Shown one piece after another: positions 34,978 through 37,914 of a DNA stretch of 37,914 nucleotides. The stretch lies in NCBI GenBank assembly GCA_023260835.1, contig JALQTR010000084.1, positions 1 to 37,914 of the forward strand. The letters are read 5' to 3'. The translations under genes and the position numbers were made by a program. The stretch comes from Paracoccaceae bacterium (lineage in GTDB: Bacteria; Pseudomonadota; Alphaproteobacteria; Rhodobacterales; Rhodobacteraceae). Below the pieces are notes generated by a model. The model was not told the origin of the DNA. It made no database searches and saw only the letters and a list, made by a program, of their open reading frames with translations. How positions within the stretch are numbered: position 1 is the first letter of the stretch; every line of letters starts with the position of its first letter.

Positions 34978-35739
34978 ATGGCGCGACGCAATAAAATCTA
35001 CGAAGGTAAAGCAAAGATCCTGTATGAAGGGCCAGAGCCCGGGACGATTGTGCAATATTTCAAGGATGATGCCACCGCCTATAACGCTGAAAAGCGCGAT
35101 GTGATCGAAGGTAAGGGTGTTCTGAACAACCGTCTGAGCGAATTTTTCATGACGGGACTGGGCAATATCGGCATCCCCACCCATTTCATCCGCCGTTTGA
35201 ATATGCGTGAACAGCTGGTCCGCTCGTGCGAGATTATCCCGCTGGAGGTGGTTGTGCGCAACGTGGCCGCCGGTTCCATGTCGAAACGGTTGGGGATTGA
35301 AGAAGGCACCGCCCTACCGCGTCCCATTGTTGAATATTATTACAAAGACGATGCCTTGGGCGATCCGCTGGTCACCGAAGAACATATCGCCGCCTTTGGC
35401 TGGGCCAGTCAGCAGGATTTGGACGATATGCTGGCCATTGCCCTGCGCGTGAATGATTTCATTGCCGGCATCATGTTTGGCGTGGGCATTCGTCTGATTG
35501 ATTTCAAAATTGAAATTGGCCGAATTTATGAGGGCGATTTCCACCGTTTGGTTGTCGCGGATGAAATCAGCCCCGACAGCTGCCGTCTGTGGGATGTGAA
35601 GACCGGACAGAAGCTGGACAAGGACGTGTTCCGCCGCGATCTGGGCAGCCTGACGGATGCTTATTCCGAAGTGGCGCGCCGTCTGGGTATTTTGCAGCAA
35701 TCGGCCACCCCAATCACAAAACCAACGATCGTTAACTGA
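34978..35739 (+). CDS. purC: PurC, SAICAR synthase
   Basis: PurC condenses CAIR with aspartate in purine synthesis. The 253-aa product has [16 protein letters not shown] at the start, then [23 protein letters not shown]. The conserved [18 protein letters not shown] block and [10 protein letters not shown] follow, then [15 protein letters not shown]. The length is typical. Only a weak GAAAG precedes the ATG. It starts a run of purC, purS, purQ, three consecutive purine genes in the usual alphaproteobacterial order. Confidence 0.97.
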   Translation: MARRNKIYEGKAKILYEGPEPGTIVQYFKDDATAYNAEKRDVIEGKGVLNNRLSEFFMTGLGNIGIPTHFIRRLNMREQLVRSCEIIPLEVVVRNVAAGSMSKRLGIEEGTALPRPIVEYYYKDDALGDPLVTEEHIAAFGWASQQDLDDMLAIALRVNDFIAGIMFGVGIRLIDFKIEIGRIYEGDFHRLVVADEISPDSCRLWDVKTGQKLDKDVFRRDLGSLTDAYSEVARRLGILQQSATPITKPTIVN

Positions 35740-35779
35740 TGTTCGCGCCCTGAAAAGGGCCAGCCAAGGAGAGCGCCAC

Positions 35780-36013
35780 ATGGCAAAAGCAACCGTTCAC
35801 GTTATGCTCAAACAAGGGGTTCTGGATCCACAGGGCGAGGCCGTTCGGCACGCGCTTGGGGCGCTTGGCTTTGCCGGGGTCGAAGGCGTGCGTCAGGGGA
35901 AGGTCATTGAACTGGACCTAGCCGATGGTACGACCGAGGCCGATGTGCAGCAAATGTGTGAAAAGCTGCTGGCCAATACAGTGATCGAAAGCTACCGGAT
36001 CGAGATGGCCTGA
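35780..36013 (+). CDS. purS: PurS, FGAM synthetase small subunit
   Basis: PurS bridges PurL and PurQ in the three-part formylglycinamidine synthetase. The 77-aa product has [38 protein letters not shown] and ends [13 protein letters not shown], matching the family throughout. AAGGAGAG about 6 bases upstream decides the start; the frame is open for 41 further codons upstream in purC and the gap. Its TGA shares one base with the purQ ATG. Confidence 0.96.
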   Translation: MAKATVHVMLKQGVLDPQGEAVRHALGALGFAGVEGVRQGKVIELDLADGTTEADVQQMCEKLLANTVIESYRIEMA

Positions 36014-36681
36014 TGCGCGCGGCAGTTATTACATTCCCCGGCTCAAACTGCGACCGCGATTTGGTGGTGGCGTTTGAAGGTGCTGGTTTCGATGTCACCC
36101 GCGTGTGGCACAAAGACACTGATTTGCCAGCGGGCATTGATATTGTTGGCATACCCGGTGGGTTTTCCTTTGGCGACTACCTGCGTTGCGGCGCGATTGC
36201 GGCCAATTCACCAATTTGCCAATCGGTTGTGGCCCATGCCAATCGCGGTGGATATGTTATTGGGATCTGTAACGGGTTTCAGGTTCTGACCGAAACGCGC
36301 CTGCTGCCCGGTGCGCTGATGCGCAATGCGGGGCTGAAATTTCTGTGCAAACCTGTGGCCCTGACCGTGGCGGACACAGACAGTGTGTTCACCCAAAATT
36401 ACGATCTGGGATCCGACGTGATCATCCCCATTGCCCATCATGATGGCAATTACACCGCCGATGCGGACACATTGGCGCAGCTGCGCGGCGAGGGGCGCGT
36501 GGCCTTCCGCTATGCCGCCAATCCAAATGGGTCGGCTGATGATATCGCCGGGGTCCTGTCAGCCAATAAACGCGTGCTGGGCATGATGCCACACCCCGAA
36601 CGCGCGGTTGATGCGCGTCATGGCGGCACCGATGGTGCGCGACTTTTTGCCGGTTTGGCAGGAATGCTGGCCACGGCCTGA
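36013..36681 (+). CDS. purQ: PurQ, FGAM synthetase glutaminase subunit
   Basis: PurQ supplies ammonia from glutamine to PurL. The 222-aa product has [40 protein letters not shown] and the nucleophile Cys in [11 protein letters not shown]. The late His-Glu pair lies in [18 protein letters not shown]. The length is standard. It overlaps purS by one base. The PurL subunit is not in the window; downstream comes an unrelated sensor kinase after 37 bases. Confidence 0.96.
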   Translation: MRAAVITFPGSNCDRDLVVAFEGAGFDVTRVWHKDTDLPAGIDIVGIPGGFSFGDYLRCGAIAANSPICQSVVAHANRGGYVIGICNGFQVLTETRLLPGALMRNAGLKFLCKPVALTVADTDSVFTQNYDLGSDVIIPIAHHDGNYTADADTLAQLRGEGRVAFRYAANPNGSADDIAGVLSANKRVLGMMPHPERAVDARHGGTDGARLFAGLAGMLATA

Positions 36682-36718
36682 CTTGCAGCTGACCTGGGCT
36701 TGCTCGTATCATAGGCGC

Positions 36719-37914
36719 ATGACCATACAAAGCCCGCCATCTGATGACACAGTTTTGCTGCCCCTTTGGGGCCGCAGAATCGCTGTTTATGGCCTGTTGG
36801 CTGTGATGGTATTGGTTCTGTTTTGGACCAATGCGTATTTGTTCGCGCAATACACGGAACAGACCCGCAACAGCGCCCAGCTGCGCCTTGCCCTTTATAC
36901 TGGCAGTTTGATGGCCGATGTGCGCCGCAATGCGGTTGTGCCGCAATTGTTGGCGCGTGATCCGGCGCTTGGGGCGGATTTGGTGGCGCAGGATTACACG
37001 CAATCACGCGATCGACTGGTCACATTGGCGGCCGAAATGTCTGGAACGTCCGTGTTTTTATTGGATCATGCGGGCAAAGTGGTCGCGGCCACAGGCGCCA
37101 GCCATTTGGCCCCTGTGTTTGAATCCATGCCGCAATTCACCGCATTGGACACGCCGCCGCTGACCCATTTTGTGACGCTGCAAGATGAAACGCAGTTCGT
37201 CTTTGCCCATTGGCGCCAAATCCGCGAAGGAAGCCGTGTATTGGGCAGTGTGATTTCGGTGGTGGATTTGGGGCGGTTTGAAAATCTGTGGGCCGGATCC
37301 GCCGAGGCAATTTTGATGAAAAATGCGGATGGAACAATTATTTTTGCAACCGAACCGCGGTGGATTGGCCAATCAGAACGTGCCGCATTACGCAGCCAAC
37401 CGCCAAAAACGGCGATTGAACGGGCGCTTGCCGCGACGTCTTATTGGTCGTTCACCACGGCGGCTGATTACATCGAAGATCGCGCTGTTTTGCGTGTGGC
37501 GGCAGATGTGCCCTTTGAAGGGTGGTCCTTGGTCAGCTTCACGACCTATGCATCCGTTCGGCAAAAGGTGAATGCCGTTTTGGCGTTGGAATTGATGGGG
37601 TTTGCCCTGTTGCTTGCATTGGTGCTGTATGGGCTGGGGCGGCGGTCGGCATTGCAGCTGGCCTTTATGCGCCGCGAATCGGGGGATTTGCGCGCGCTGA
37701 ACGCGCGATTGGAACGTGAAATTGCCGAACGCGAACGCGCGCAGGGCGCATTGAAGGTTGCCGAACAAACGTTGGAACAGCATTCGAAATTGGCGGCGTT
37801 GGGGGAAATGTCCGCCGCTGTTAGCCATGAATTGAACCAGCCACTGGCGGCGATGAAGACCTATTTGGCGGGGGCCAAATTGCTGATCACACGCGGTCGC
37901 CCGGATGACGCCGT
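36719..37914 (+). CDS. DctB-like sensor histidine kinase (C-terminus cut by right edge)
   Basis: This is a membrane histidine kinase of the C4-dicarboxylate sensor (DctB) type. From ATG 36719 the frame is open to the edge (398 codons). It has a transmembrane helix at about residues 22-43 and a periplasmic sensor region of about 240 residues that looks like a double-Cache domain. A second helix lies at about 284-305, then a coiled coil (LNARLEREIAERERAQGAL), then the HisKA box SHELNQPLAAMKTY with the phospho-accepting His at about residue 370. The SHELNQPLAA motif is typical of the DctB/FixL branch. The ATPase domain is outside the window. The ligand is unknown; no DctD partner or transporter is visible. 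Confidence 0.85.
   Translation, partial: MTIQSPPSDDTVLLPLWGRRIAVYGLLAVMVLVLFWTNAYLFAQYTEQTRNSAQLRLALYTGSLMADVRRNAVVPQLLARDPALGADLVAQDYTQSRDRLVTLAAEMSGTSVFLLDHAGKVVAATGASHLAPVFESMPQFTALDTPPLTHFVTLQDETQFVFAHWRQIREGSRVLGSVISVVDLGRFENLWAGSAEAILMKNADGTIIFATEPRWIGQSERAALRSQPPKTAIERALAATSYWSFTTAADYIEDRAVLRVAADVPFEGWSLVSFTTYASVRQKVNAVLALELMGFALLLALVLYGLGRRSALQLAFMRRESGDLRALNARLEREIAERERAQGALKVAEQTLEQHSKLAALGEMSAAVSHELNQPLAAMKTYLAGAKLLITRGRPDDA

Overview
The window looks like a chromosome segment of an alphaproteobacterium of the Rhodobacteraceae (roseobacter-like). The basis is the family resemblance of the proteins, the moderately high GC content, and three neighbourhoods typical of that group: a fli operon headed by a sigma-54 activator, an aerobic cob operon headed by cobW behind a cobalamin riboswitch, and a perM-hdaA-ppk run. 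I see no mobile elements, tRNAs, rRNAs, CRISPR arrays or phage genes. Genus-level placement is not possible from sequence reading alone.

Region 1 (1-9919, minus strand) is a flagellar basal-body and export operon. In transcription order it holds a sigma-54 activator without a DNA-binding domain, then fliE, fliF, fliG, fliH, fliI, a fliJ-like gene, fliK, fliL and the first 107 codons of fliM, which runs off the left edge. A near-consensus sigma-54 promoter (2799-2814) sits in the only sizeable gap, directly before fliK.

Region 2 (9920-13068) holds short genes, several of them unannotated. On the plus strand are a small membrane-anchored protein, fliS behind a well-matched sigma-28 (FliA) promoter, an unknown acidic protein, a FliS-like/FliT-like overlapping pair and a two-helix membrane protein. 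On the minus strand are an unknown 118-aa protein and a 56-aa protein. It reads as a late flagellar export-chaperone block mixed with unknowns.

Region 3 (13130-29636) is the oxygen-dependent cobalamin pathway. cobO-cobQ run leftwards. Rightwards, behind a cobalamin riboswitch (about 15262-15458), lie a DUF1636 ferredoxin-like gene, cobW, cobN, cobG, cobH, cobI, cobJ, [cobK inverted], cobL, cobE, cobM, cobB, cobA and cobF. Nearly every junction overlaps or abuts. Together they cover uroporphyrinogen III to hydrogenobyrinate a,c-diamide, cobalt insertion (CobN, with CobW as likely metal chaperone), adenosylation (CobO) and late amidation (CobQ). CobG and CobF mark the aerobic route. cobS, cobT, cobC, cobD, cobP, cobU, cobV and bluB are not in the window.

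Region 4 (29746-33753) holds a PerM/AI-2E family permease overlapping an Hda-type DnaA regulator, then polyphosphate kinase ppk1 and a strong hairpin terminator shared with the convergent gene. Region 5 (33778-37914) holds a homocysteine methyltransferase (minus), then purC, purS and purQ (plus), and a DctB-like sensor kinase cut off by the right edge.

The most interesting observations are: cobK embedded backwards with both junctions at zero spacing (CTAG for the two stops, CATG for the two starts); paired sigma-54 and sigma-28 promoters that place fliK and fliS in the flagellar hierarchy; the HTH-less activator; a second FliS-like protein fused by overlap to a FliT-like one; and a sharply bounded TTA-rich patch inside cobA.
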